NCBI GenBank assembly: GCA_900553415.1
Contig: USDH01000020.1
Span: 1 to 15,276, forward strand
Length of the DNA stretch: 15,276 bases
Source of the DNA: an uncultured Collinsella sp.
Lineage (GTDB): Bacteria > Actinomycetota > Coriobacteriia > Coriobacteriales > Coriobacteriaceae
Direction of reading: 5' to 3'
Both the position numbers and the translations under genes were made by a program. Within the stretch, counting starts at the first letter, position 1. Each line of letters opens with the position of its first letter. The notes below the pieces were generated by a model, which ran no database searches, was not told the DNA's origin, and worked only from the letters and a program-made list of their open reading frames with translations. Below, piece after piece: positions 6,217 to 13,506 of this stretch.

Positions 6217-7440
6217 ATGGGACGTTTTACCAATCCTCGCGATCTGTACTTTGGTGAGGGCGCTCGCCACGAGGTGAAGAACCTCAAGGGCAAGAAGGCC
6301 ATCATCGTTTCTGGCGGCAGCTCTATGCGCCGCGGCGGGTTCCTGCAGGACGTTGAGGCCGACCTCAAAGAGGGCGGCTTCGAGGTCAAGCTGTTCGAGG
6401 GCGTCGAGTCCGATCCGTCCATCGAGACGGTCATGAAGGGCGCCGAGGCCATGCGCGAGTTCGAGCCCGACTGGATTATCGCCATCGGCGGCGGCTCGCC
6501 CATCGATGCCGCTAAGGCCATGTGGGTCTTCTACGAGTATCCCGAGGAGTCCTTCGATAACATCATCCAGCCGTTCAGCTTCCCTGAGCTGCGTCAGAAG
6601 GCTCACTTCTGCGCCATCTCCTCTACCTCCGGTACCGCTACCGAGGTTACCGCCTTCTCCGTCATCACCGACTACGCCAAGGGCATCAAGTACCCGCTGG
6701 CCGACTTCAACATCACCCCTGATGTCGCCATCGTCGACCCCGAGCTCACCTACACCATGCCCGCCAAGCTGTGCGCTCACACCGGCATGGATGCTCTGAC
6801 CCACTGCATGGAGGCCTACGTCTCTACCTTCGCTTCTATGTTCACCGACGCCAACGCTCTGCACGGCATCCGCGAGATCGTCGAGTGGCTGCCCAAGTCC
6901 TATGCTGGCGACCATGAGGCCCGTCAGCACATGCACGAGGCTCAGTGCATCGCCGGTATCGCCTTCTCCTCGGGCCTGCTCGGCATCGTTCACTCCATGG
7001 CTCACAAGACCGGTGCAGCCTTTGAGAACGGCCACATCATCCACGGTGCCGCTAACGCCATGTACCTGGGCAAGGTCATCCAGTGGAACTCCAAGGATCC
7101 CCGTGCTGCCGAGCGTTACGCTTACGTGGCCAAGGAGATCCTGCACCTTCCCGGCGAGACCAACGAGGAGCTCATCGCTGCGCTCGTCCAGAAGATTCGC
7201 GACCTCAACGACCAGCTCAACATTCCGCAGTCCATCAAGGATTACGCGAATGGTGGCGTGAAGGTCGACGCCGAGAACCCGCAGATGGTTTCCGAGGAGG
7301 AGTTCCTCGCCAAGCTGCCCGAGATCGCCGCGAACGCCGAGACCGATGCCTGCACGCCCGAGAACCCGCGTGAGACCAAGGCTGCTGACTTCGAGAAGAT
7401 CCTCAAGGCCTGCTACTACGACACCGACATCGATTTCTAA
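6217..7440 (+). CDS. Iron-containing alcohol dehydrogenase
   Basis: A 407-residue cytoplasmic NAD(P)H-linked dehydrogenase of the group III (Fe-ADH) superfamily, which interconverts aldehydes and alcohols during fermentation. The N-terminal nucleotide-binding domain carries the GGGSPIDAAKA motif (91-101). The metal ligands are all visible: Asp192 and His196 in GMDALTH, His263 in HSMAHKTG and His276 in HIIHGAAN, matching the FucO iron site. The sequence is close in style to clostridial butanol dehydrogenases and to the alcohol dehydrogenase half of AdhE (EPDWIIAIGGGSPIDAAKAM, STSGTATEVTAFSVITDY). The true substrate cannot be read from sequence: ethanol, butanol, 1,3-propanediol and lactaldehyde are all possible. 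Codon use is very biased (GCC, CTC, GTC, ATC, AAG), which suggests high expression. It has a structured leader of its own and a strong terminator, so it is probably transcribed alone. Confidence 0.95.
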   Translation: MGRFTNPRDLYFGEGARHEVKNLKGKKAIIVSGGSSMRRGGFLQDVEADLKEGGFEVKLFEGVESDPSIETVMKGAEAMREFEPDWIIAIGGGSPIDAAKAMWVFYEYPEESFDNIIQPFSFPELRQKAHFCAISSTSGTATEVTAFSVITDYAKGIKYPLADFNITPDVAIVDPELTYTMPAKLCAHTGMDALTHCMEAYVSTFASMFTDANALHGIREIVEWLPKSYAGDHEARQHMHEAQCIAGIAFSSGLLGIVHSMAHKTGAAFENGHIIHGAANAMYLGKVIQWNSKDPRAAERYAYVAKEILHLPGETNEELIAALVQKIRDLNDQLNIPQSIKDYANGGVKVDAENPQMVSEEEFLAKLPEIAANAETDACTPENPRETKAADFEKILKACYYDTDIDF

Positions 7441-7461
7441 TCGACTCTTGTTATCGTAACG

Positions 7462-7502
7462 AGGGGCTCCGCACGTATCTGTACGGAGCCCCTTTCTTTT
7501 TT
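7462..7502 (+). terminator. Rho-independent terminator after alcohol dehydrogenase
   Basis: AGGGGCTCCG (7462-7471) pairs with CGGAGCCCCT (7484-7493), with two more pairs inside after a mismatch, followed by TTCTTTTTT. It ends only about 17 bases before the ATG of the glycerol dehydrogenase gene. Confidence 0.93.
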
Positions 7503-7518
7503 AGAGAATGGGATAGTT

Positions 7519-8619
7519 ATGGCTGCAATTTTCAATAGCCCCAGCAAGTACATCCAGGGTCCGGACGAGCTCGCCAAGCTCGGCTCCTATGTCGAGCCGC
7601 TCGGCGCTAAGGCCCTCGTCATCGTGACGCCTTCGGGCAAGAAGCGCGTCGGTGCCAAGATCGAGGGCGGCTTTGCCGAGGCTAAGGCCGAGCTGCTGTT
7701 TGAGGACTTTAACGGCGAGTGCTCCAAGGGCGAGGTCGATCGCCTGGTTGCGCTCGCTCGCGACAACGGTTGCGACATCATCGTCGGCGTCGGTGGCGGC
7801 AAGATCCTCGATACCGCGAAGGCCGTTGCCTACTACCTGGAGTCCCCGGTTATCATTTGCCCCACCATTGCCTCGACCGATGCACCGTGCTCGGCACTTT
7901 CGGTGCTCTACACCGACGACGGCCAGTTCGACAAGTACCTCTTCCTTAAGGCAAACCCCAATATCGTCCTGATGGATACGACGGTTATCGCGGCGAGCCC
8001 GGTGCGCCTGACGGTTTCCGGTATGGGCGATGCACTCGCAACCTACTTTGAGGCCCAGGCGACGCACGATGCCGACGGCGGCACTTGCGCTGGCGGCAAG
8101 GGCGGTATGGCTGGTCTGGCACTTGCCAAGCTCTGCTACGAGACGCTTATGGCCGATGGCGTCAAGGCCAAGGTCGCGCTGGAGAAGGGCGCGCTCACGC
8201 CCGCCGTCGAGCACATCATCGAGGCCAATACGCTGCTTTCGGGTATTGGCTTTGAGAGCTCGGGCCTTGCTGCTGCTCATGCCATCCACAATGGCCTGAC
8301 GATGCTGCCCGAGTGCCACGGCATGTATCACGGCGAGAAGGTCGCCTTTGGCACTATCGTCCAGCTGGTACTCGAGGATGCTCCGACTGAGAAACTCGAG
8401 GAAGTCTTGGGCTTCTGCATTGAGCTGGGCCTGCCGGTCACGATGAAGGAACTTGGCGTTGCCGAGCTTACGCGCGAGCAGGCCATGATTGTTGCCGAGG
8501 CCGCCTGCGCGCCCGAGGACACCATGTGCAACATGCCGTTTGAGGTGACGCCCGAGATGGTCGCAAACGCCATTCTGGGTGCCGACGCACTGGGCCACTA
8601 CTATCTCATGGATGAGTAG
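7519..8619 (+). CDS. gldA: Glycerol dehydrogenase (GldA family)
   Basis: A 366-residue zinc-dependent, NAD-linked dehydrogenase that converts glycerol to dihydroxyacetone or the reverse. The length is that of GldA. The nucleotide motif is GVGGGKILDTAKA (90-102). The zinc ligands line up with Bacillus and E. coli GldA: Asp171 (SGMGDALATYFEA), His254 (AAAHAIHNGL) and His271 (YHGEKVAFG). Asp121 in the STDAPCSALSV block matches the substrate-binding Asp. The start ATG has only a weak purine-rich region (GAATGGGA) upstream and sits right after a terminator, so how it is transcribed is unclear. Codon use is strongly biased. A second gldA-like gene follows, separated by another terminator and a hairpin repeat. 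Related diols, hydroxyacetone or other small carbonyls are possible substrates. No dihydroxyacetone kinase gene lies in the window. Confidence 0.93.
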   Translation: MAAIFNSPSKYIQGPDELAKLGSYVEPLGAKALVIVTPSGKKRVGAKIEGGFAEAKAELLFEDFNGECSKGEVDRLVALARDNGCDIIVGVGGGKILDTAKAVAYYLESPVIICPTIASTDAPCSALSVLYTDDGQFDKYLFLKANPNIVLMDTTVIAASPVRLTVSGMGDALATYFEAQATHDADGGTCAGGKGGMAGLALAKLCYETLMADGVKAKVALEKGALTPAVEHIIEANTLLSGIGFESSGLAAAHAIHNGLTMLPECHGMYHGEKVAFGTIVQLVLEDAPTEKLEEVLGFCIELGLPVTMKELGVAELTREQAMIVAEAACAPEDTMCNMPFEVTPEMVANAILGADALGHYYLMDE

Positions 8620-8631
8620 ATCAAGCTAAGG

Positions 8632-8667
8632 AAGGGGCAAAGCCAGCAGATGGCTTTGCCCCTTTTT
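8632..8667 (+). terminator. Rho-independent terminator after gldA
   Basis: A perfect 11-bp stem GGGGCAAAGCC (8634-8644) with GGCTTTGCCCC (8652-8662), extended by A-T pairs, a seven-base loop and TTTTT. Confidence 0.95.
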
Positions 8668-8671
8668 GCTA

Positions 8672-8702
8672 TGGTGCAAAGGGGTCAGGTTACTTTGCAC
8701 CA
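8672..8702. repeat. REP-like hairpin with GGGGTCAGG
   Basis: TGGTGCAAAG (8672-8681) and CTTTGCACCA (8693-8702) are perfect 10-bp inverted arms. The text AAAGGGGTCAGGTTACTTT resembles the minus-strand AAGGGGACAGGCACCTTT of the hairpin at 1330-1366. No T-run follows. It lies between the gldA terminator and the next gene and looks like a dispersed palindromic repeat. Confidence 0.7.
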
Positions 8703-8732
8703 ATTGTTGTTTGATGAAGGGCGGATTCTCGT

Positions 8733-9800
8733 ATGGCGCTTCCTATGGTTTATGGCGGTCCCGGCCGGTATGTTCAGGGGCCGGGCGAACTTTCGCGTCA
8801 GGGCAGGTATTTGTCATGGTTGGGCTGCGCTGCCTATGTCTTGTTTGACCAGGGCACCGAGGATCGGCTGTGCAGGCAGATTGTCGATGGATTTCTGGAC
8901 GACGATCTAAGCGAGCCGTTCTTTAAGATTTACAACGGTCCGTGTACGGAAGAGGCCGTTGCCGAAATGGCTAAGGAAGCCCAGGCTGAGTATTGCGACA
9001 TGGTGGTGGGTATTGGCGGTGGCAAGATGCTCGATATCGCCAAGGCAGTAGCGTTTTATGCCGAGTTGCCGTTGTGCGTATGCCCCACGGCGGCTTCGAT
9101 GGACGGTCCGTGCAGTGCGATTTCGGTGCTGTATCACGAGGATGGGTCGTTCGACCGCTACTTGATACTCGACAAAAATCCCGATCTGGTCGTGGTTGAT
9201 ACCAACGTGGTTGCGGCAGCACCACTGCGGATGACGGTCGCTGGTATGGGCGACGCACTGGCAACGTACTTCGAGGCGCGTTCGTGCGCCGCGGCGCACG
9301 GCACCAACGAGCATGGTGGAACGCCGGGGCACTTGGCCCTGGTTGCGGCTCGTGCCTGCTATGACACGCTCATCGAGTGCGGTGTGGCTGCTAAGCGCGA
9401 CCTCAAGAAGGGTCGCATATCGCCGGCGGTTGAGCGCCTGATCGAGTGCAATATTCTGCTTTCGGGCGTTGGCTTTGAGAGCGGTGGCTTGGCGTTGGCA
9501 CATGCCATCGCCAACGGTCTGACGATTCTGCCCGAGTGCAGGGCGATGCATGGCGAGGCCGTGGCATTTGGTCTGGTGGTGCAGCTGCGCCTGGAGCGTG
9601 CGCCCGAGCTTGATCAGGTGCTCGAGTTTTGCCAGCGCGTTGGTCTGCCGACGACGCTCAAGGAGCTGGGTCTTGACGAGATTTCCGATGCCGACCTGCA
9701 GGGTGTTGCAAATGCGGTCTTTAGAAACGAGCGCAATATTGCTAACGAGCAGGTCAAGGTGACCAAACAAAAGCTCGTGCAGCTCATGCGCGAGGCATAG
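8733..9800 (+). CDS. Second glycerol dehydrogenase-like protein (GldA paralogue)
   Basis: A 355-residue member of the GldA group, clearly related along its whole length to the preceding gldA product. The nucleotide motif is GIGGGKMLDIAKA (93-105). The putative zinc ligands are kept: Asp174 (GMGDALATYFEA), His257 (ALAHAIANGL) and His273 (MHGEAVAFG). The substrate-site block reads SMDGPCSAISV instead of STDAPCSALSV, keeping Asp124. The N-terminal ~80 residues are the most changed (PMVYGGPGRYVQGPGEL), and the C-terminus lacks the paralogue's ADALGHYY tail and ends in a basic VTKQKLVQLMREA. Codon use is less biased (more GCG, GTG, TTG), which suggests lower expression. GAAGGG about 11 bases upstream is a modest ribosome site. 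It is probably an active enzyme of related but distinct specificity; the substrate is unknown. Confidence 0.9.
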   Translation: MALPMVYGGPGRYVQGPGELSRQGRYLSWLGCAAYVLFDQGTEDRLCRQIVDGFLDDDLSEPFFKIYNGPCTEEAVAEMAKEAQAEYCDMVVGIGGGKMLDIAKAVAFYAELPLCVCPTAASMDGPCSAISVLYHEDGSFDRYLILDKNPDLVVVDTNVVAAAPLRMTVAGMGDALATYFEARSCAAAHGTNEHGGTPGHLALVAARACYDTLIECGVAAKRDLKKGRISPAVERLIECNILLSGVGFESGGLALAHAIANGLTILPECRAMHGEAVAFGLVVQLRLERAPELDQVLEFCQRVGLPTTLKELGLDEISDADLQGVANAVFRNERNIANEQVKVTKQKLVQLMREA

Positions 9801-9950
9801 TTTGGCGCTTGATTGATCTTGTGCAATCGAGGTGGCGATAGGCATAGGCGATTTGCCGCAAAGATGCTCCGCGTGTAATTTGCCCGAGGCGTGGACCGAT
9901 AGCGTATCATTATCTCTTGCTTGTTTGCACTGCTCAGGGAGGGGCCGCGC

Positions 9951-11204
9951 ATGGCGCAGGAACACGATCTGTTTGATGACATTATCGAGATCAGCAAGGG
10001 TTTCGACTTTCTTAAAAACCCGCTTGGCGGCGTGACCGATGCACTCGATCCGTCGGCGCCTCAGTGGAATCCTGCCGACTACAAGGAGCGTCCGCGCGGC
10101 AACACCATTCCGTGCTTGACCTGCAAAAACGAAAAGAGCGGCTGCACCGCGTGCATGGACGTGTGCCCGGTCAACGCTATCGAGGTCGAGGAAGACGCCA
10201 TTGAGATCCTCGACTCCTGTCGTAAGTGCGGCCTGTGCGCCGCTGCCTGTCCGACCGAGGCAATCATCTCGCCGCGCCTGGCGCCCAAAAACGTCTACGA
10301 CGACATTGTCTCGGCGGCTACGAGCCACGAGACCGCCTACGTCACCTGCACGCGCGCCCTTAAGCGCATGCCGCGCGAGAACGAGGTTGTTGTTGCCTGT
10401 GTGGGCGATATTACGGCCGAGACCTGGTTTTCGGTACTGGCCGACTATCCCAACGTGAGCGTGTACCTGCCGCTGGGCGTGTGCGATAAATGTCGCAACA
10501 CCGGCGGTGAGGACATACTGGGCGAGGCCATTGCGAAGGCCGAGGAGTGGTCTGGCACGGGTATGGGCTTGGAGGTCGACCCCAAGAGCCTCAAATGCCA
10601 TAAGCGCCGCGAGTACGAGCGCAAGGAATACATGGAAAAGATCGCCCGTACCACGGGCCTGACCGTGACCAAACTCAATCCGGCGACGGCGGCACTGGCT
10701 TCGGTGACACAGAAGCTCAAAGCCCATCGCCACCAGATTACCCAGTTGGAGCGTACGCTCAACACCATGTGCGGCACCACGACGACCAAGCGTCGCCGTT
10801 CGCTCACGCACGGGCGGCAGCTGGTGCTCTCGACGCTGCAAAACCACCCCGAGCTTGCCCAGAACATGCAGGTGAGCACGCCGGAGTGCGATTTTGACAA
10901 GTGCACGTCGTGCGGCGAGTGCGTTAACGCGTGCCCCACGTCCGCCTGCGATTTGGTGGGAAGCGGTCGCTTTGCACTGGAGTCCACGTATTGTTTGGGT
11001 TGCGGAGCCTGCGTCAAGGTTTGTCCCGAACATGCGCTCAAGCTGGTCGAACACGATGCGTCCAATCTGGTCGTCGTCGATCCCGAGGCCGAGGAAAAGG
11101 CCGCCCAGAAGGCGAAGGCTCACGAGGAGGCCGAGAAGGTCAAGGCCGAGGCAAAGGCCAAGCTCGATAAGATGCTCGATCAGGTGGAAAAGCTCGCAGA
11201 CTAG
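9951..11204 (+). CDS. Ferredoxin-like protein with four predicted [4Fe-4S] clusters and a coiled-coil tail
   Basis: A 417-residue cytoplasmic iron-sulfur protein, probably an electron carrier or a subunit of a redox complex. The N-terminal ferredoxin domain has Cys55, 58, 65, 68, 72 (an irregular first motif with a six-residue gap) and a canonical CxxCxxCxxxCP at 90-101. The middle domain (about 130-220) has scattered cysteines 133, 150, a CDKC pair at 178-181 and Cys216, in a fold-like pattern seen in proteins linked to hydrogenase or heterodisulfide-reductase systems (inference). A second ferredoxin domain has canonical motifs at 318-329 and 348-359. The last ~55 residues are an Ala/Glu/Lys-rich helix, likely a coiled coil. 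I chose the ATG at 9951 because AGGGAGGGG lies six bases upstream; an upstream in-frame TTG at 9921 is less likely. Its partner is not evident from the neighbours. Confidence 0.88.
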   Translation: MAQEHDLFDDIIEISKGFDFLKNPLGGVTDALDPSAPQWNPADYKERPRGNTIPCLTCKNEKSGCTACMDVCPVNAIEVEEDAIEILDSCRKCGLCAAACPTEAIISPRLAPKNVYDDIVSAATSHETAYVTCTRALKRMPRENEVVVACVGDITAETWFSVLADYPNVSVYLPLGVCDKCRNTGGEDILGEAIAKAEEWSGTGMGLEVDPKSLKCHKRREYERKEYMEKIARTTGLTVTKLNPATAALASVTQKLKAHRHQITQLERTLNTMCGTTTTKRRRSLTHGRQLVLSTLQNHPELAQNMQVSTPECDFDKCTSCGECVNACPTSACDLVGSGRFALESTYCLGCGACVKVCPEHALKLVEHDASNLVVVDPEAEEKAAQKAKAHEEAEKVKAEAKAKLDKMLDQVEKLAD

Positions 11205-11275
11205 TCAGCGACCCCTATCTCTGCTTCATTTGCGCCGCCGTGGCGTCCGGGTTCGCCTGGATGCTGCGGCGGCGC

Positions 11276-11281
11276 TATACT
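11276..11281 (+). promoter_or_regulatory. Possible -10 box for ychF
   Basis: TATACT lies 37 bases before the ychF start codon, just after an 8-bp GC-rich inverted repeat (GCGCCGCC at 11232-11239, GGCGGCGC at 11268-11275). The -35 region is poor (TTCGCC with an 18-base spacer), so the call rests on the -10 box alone. Confidence 0.4.
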
Positions 11282-11305
11282 TATGCAGTTTGAAGTACCT
11301 GTATC

Positions 11306-11313
11306 AAAAGGAG
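11306..11313 (+). promoter_or_regulatory. Ribosome binding site fixing the GTG start of ychF
   Basis: AAAAGGAG lies five bases before the GTG at 11319. The in-frame ATG at 11283 would place it inside the gene, and YchF proteins normally begin just before the GIVGLPNVGKST loop. Confidence 0.85.
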
Positions 11314-11318
11314 CTGTC

Positions 11319-12395
<1,077 letters not shown>

Positions 12396-12406
12396 GGACG
12401 ACGTGC

Positions 12407-12790
12407 ATGTTTAAATATGGTAAAAAAGCCGGCTACATGGGCATCGCACTGCTGGTGCTTGCGGTGCTTCCGCTGGTGGTCGCAGCGTTTGTGATTCCCA
12501 ACATTGGGTCCGAGGTGGCAACAAAGTTTAATGCCGCCGGCGAGGTGACGCGCTGGGGTAAGAGTTACGAGCTGTTGGCTCTGCCGGTGCTCAATCTGCT
12601 GCTCGGCGTGGCGACGTATTTTACTGCCGGCCGTCAAGCAAAGAACAACGAAGACTCCGCTGTGATGGCACGTCTGACGTGCGAGCGCTACCTGCGCAAC
12701 GGTTGCATCACGGGTGTGTTCCTCAACGTGATCAACGTTTACTTTATGTACTCGGCGATTACCGGAACGGGTTTTGGCTTGGGCTTTTAG
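12407..12790 (+). CDS. Small DUF1648-like membrane protein
   Basis: A 127-residue protein with three likely membrane helices (about 8-30, 54-73 and 96-118). Between the first two is IPNIGSEVATKFNAAGEVTR followed by WG, which matches the DUF1648 pattern (IPxHFNxxGxxDxWGxK) found in SdpI-like immunity and other small membrane proteins. The function of this family is largely unknown outside SdpI. The ribosome site AAGGA overlaps the ychF stop codon, so the gene is probably translated from the ychF mRNA. The C-terminus is short and glycine-rich (GTGFGLGF), shorter than full SdpI proteins, which usually carry more helices. The family match is good; an actual immunity role is not implied. Confidence 0.82.
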   Translation: MFKYGKKAGYMGIALLVLAVLPLVVAAFVIPNIGSEVATKFNAAGEVTRWGKSYELLALPVLNLLLGVATYFTAGRQAKNNEDSAVMARLTCERYLRNGCITGVFLNVINVYFMYSAITGTGFGLGF

Positions 12791-12799
12791 CTTGTCCTT

Positions 12800-13189
12800 T
12801 TAGGCAACGAGCCTGCACGCATATTCAATGGCTGCTGCGAGGCCGCCGCTCGATCGTGGTTGAAAGACTACATCGGCGGCGGCCTCGTTTTCGTATCCGG
12901 CGCCGCGAAGGGCGAGTGCTATGCCGGCTTCTAAAAGGAGCGGCAGGCCGCGTTGGCTGGTTGCGATTACGGCAGCCTGATTGAGCGAGCAACTGTGCGC
13001 CTGGCATTGGATGGCAAGTTCACCTTGCGCCGGGCAAGGGACCAGAACGGCGGAGACGCGACTTGATAGCAATGCAAATGCTGTGCGCTCATCGGGCGAA
13101 AGACATTCAGCTTCAACGACGACGAGCTTGGGCGGCGCGCTGTTTGTGCGAAGCGTGGCTCGGTACATGCGGATCGAAGAACCCGACAT
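12800..13189 (-). CDS. Small protein resembling the C-terminal half of HAD phosphatases, catalytic Asp missing
   Basis: A 129-residue soluble protein. The last 60 residues (AAVIATSQRGLPLLLEAGIA followed by LALRGAGYENEAAADVVFQ and a GGLAAAIEY tail) follow the pattern of Cof-type HAD hydrolases around motif 4 (GDxxNDxxML..AGxxVAM.NA....AAD.V....DGVA.AI). The acidic GDxxND residues are replaced by TSQRG and there is no N-terminal DxD nucleophile. It is therefore either a degenerate non-catalytic protein or a remnant. I chose the ATG at 13189 because AGGAG lies six bases upstream; an ATG eight codons earlier falls close to the operator. It is divergent from a small XRE regulator, with a perfect 24-bp palindrome between them, so it is probably regulated by it. 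The HAD relation is inference by eye; the gene call is sound. Confidence 0.72.
   Translation of the reverse strand: MSGSSIRMYRATLRTNSAPPKLVVVEAECLSPDERTAFALLSSRVSAVLVPCPAQGELAIQCQAHSCSLNQAAVIATSQRGLPLLLEAGIALALRGAGYENEAAADVVFQPRSSGGLAAAIEYACRLVA
12838..12891 (+). terminator. Long hairpin, possible terminator for ychF-DUF1648 transcript
   Basis: CGAGGCCGCCGC (12838-12849) and GCGGCGGCCTCG (12876-12887) are perfect 12-bp arms, extended inside by CGAT/ATCG after a bulged T, and followed on the plus strand by TTTT. It sits 48 bases after the DUF1648 stop, but it also lies within the convergent minus-strand gene. The T-run is short and the repeat may partly reflect Ala/Gly codons of that gene. 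Confidence 0.45.
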
Positions 13190-13195
13190 AGAAAA

Positions 13196-13200
13196 CTCCT
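13196..13200 (-). promoter_or_regulatory. Ribosome binding site fixing the 13189 start
   Basis: AGGAG on the minus strand, six bases before the ATG at 13189. It decides this start over the upstream in-frame ATG at 13213, which has no such site. Confidence 0.75.
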
Positions 13201-13212
13201 GTGTATTCGGCA

Positions 13213-13236
13213 AAACGTAAACTATAGTTTACGTTT
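13213..13236. promoter_or_regulatory. Perfect 24-bp palindromic operator with overlapping divergent -10 boxes
   Basis: AAACGTAAACTA is followed directly by its exact reverse complement. The centre gives TATAGT on both strands (plus 13223-13228, minus 13226-13221), a plausible -10 box for each divergent gene: the starts lie ~30 bases away on each side. A dimer of the XRE protein encoded at 13266 would fit such a site and could repress both genes. The -35 regions are weak. Confidence 0.8.
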
Positions 13237-13265
13237 ATGTTCGGCTCCATTTCAAACTCGGCTGC

Positions 13266-13484
13266 ATGGACGAACGTGCGAAACAGATTCTTGGCAGGCG
13301 GGTCGAAGAGACACGCAGGGACCTTGGTATCTCCAAGGTTGATTTTTGTGTGGCAACAGGAATCAGCCGACCCTACCTCGACCGAATCGAAGATGGGACG
13401 GCAAATTTCACGCTCAAGGTTCTATTTAAGATCGCACCCGCACTCGGCATGACGGTGTCAGAGCTTCTCGAGGGCATCGAATAG
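13266..13484 (+). CDS. Small XRE-family DNA-binding regulator
   Basis: A 72-residue protein that is essentially one Cro/C1-type helix-turn-helix domain. Helices run through ILGRRVEETRRDLGISKVDF, with the turn and recognition helix at about residues 29-43 (VATGISRPYLDRIEDG) and the typical C-terminal LKVLFKIAPALGMTVSELLEG. It has no sensor or protease domain. No Shine-Dalgarno is visible before the ATG, so translation may be weak; no other in-frame start lies between it and the palindrome. The perfect palindrome 30 bases upstream is its likely operator, which suggests autorepression together with the divergent HAD-like gene. Single-domain XRE proteins of this size are often antitoxins or simple autoregulators; which applies here is unknown. 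It converges on ansA with a 22-base gap. Confidence 0.88.
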   Translation: MDERAKQILGRRVEETRRDLGISKVDFCVATGISRPYLDRIEDGTANFTLKVLFKIAPALGMTVSELLEGIE

Positions 13485-13506
13485 GGGATACCCGTCGACA
13501 ACTGAA

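Noticed and set aside
9808..9831. Hairpin CTTGATTG / CAATCGAG after the second gldA-like gene
   Set aside because: Eight pairs including one G-T, but weak and not followed by a T-run, so it is not called as a terminator. The end of that transcript is unclear.
8907..11123. A 738-codon open frame on the minus strand
   Set aside because: It lies fully antisense to the second GldA gene and the iron-sulfur protein gene, both of which have clear family motifs. Its translation is low-complexity in Arg, Gly, Ala and His with no domain, as expected from the codon bias of the plus-strand genes.
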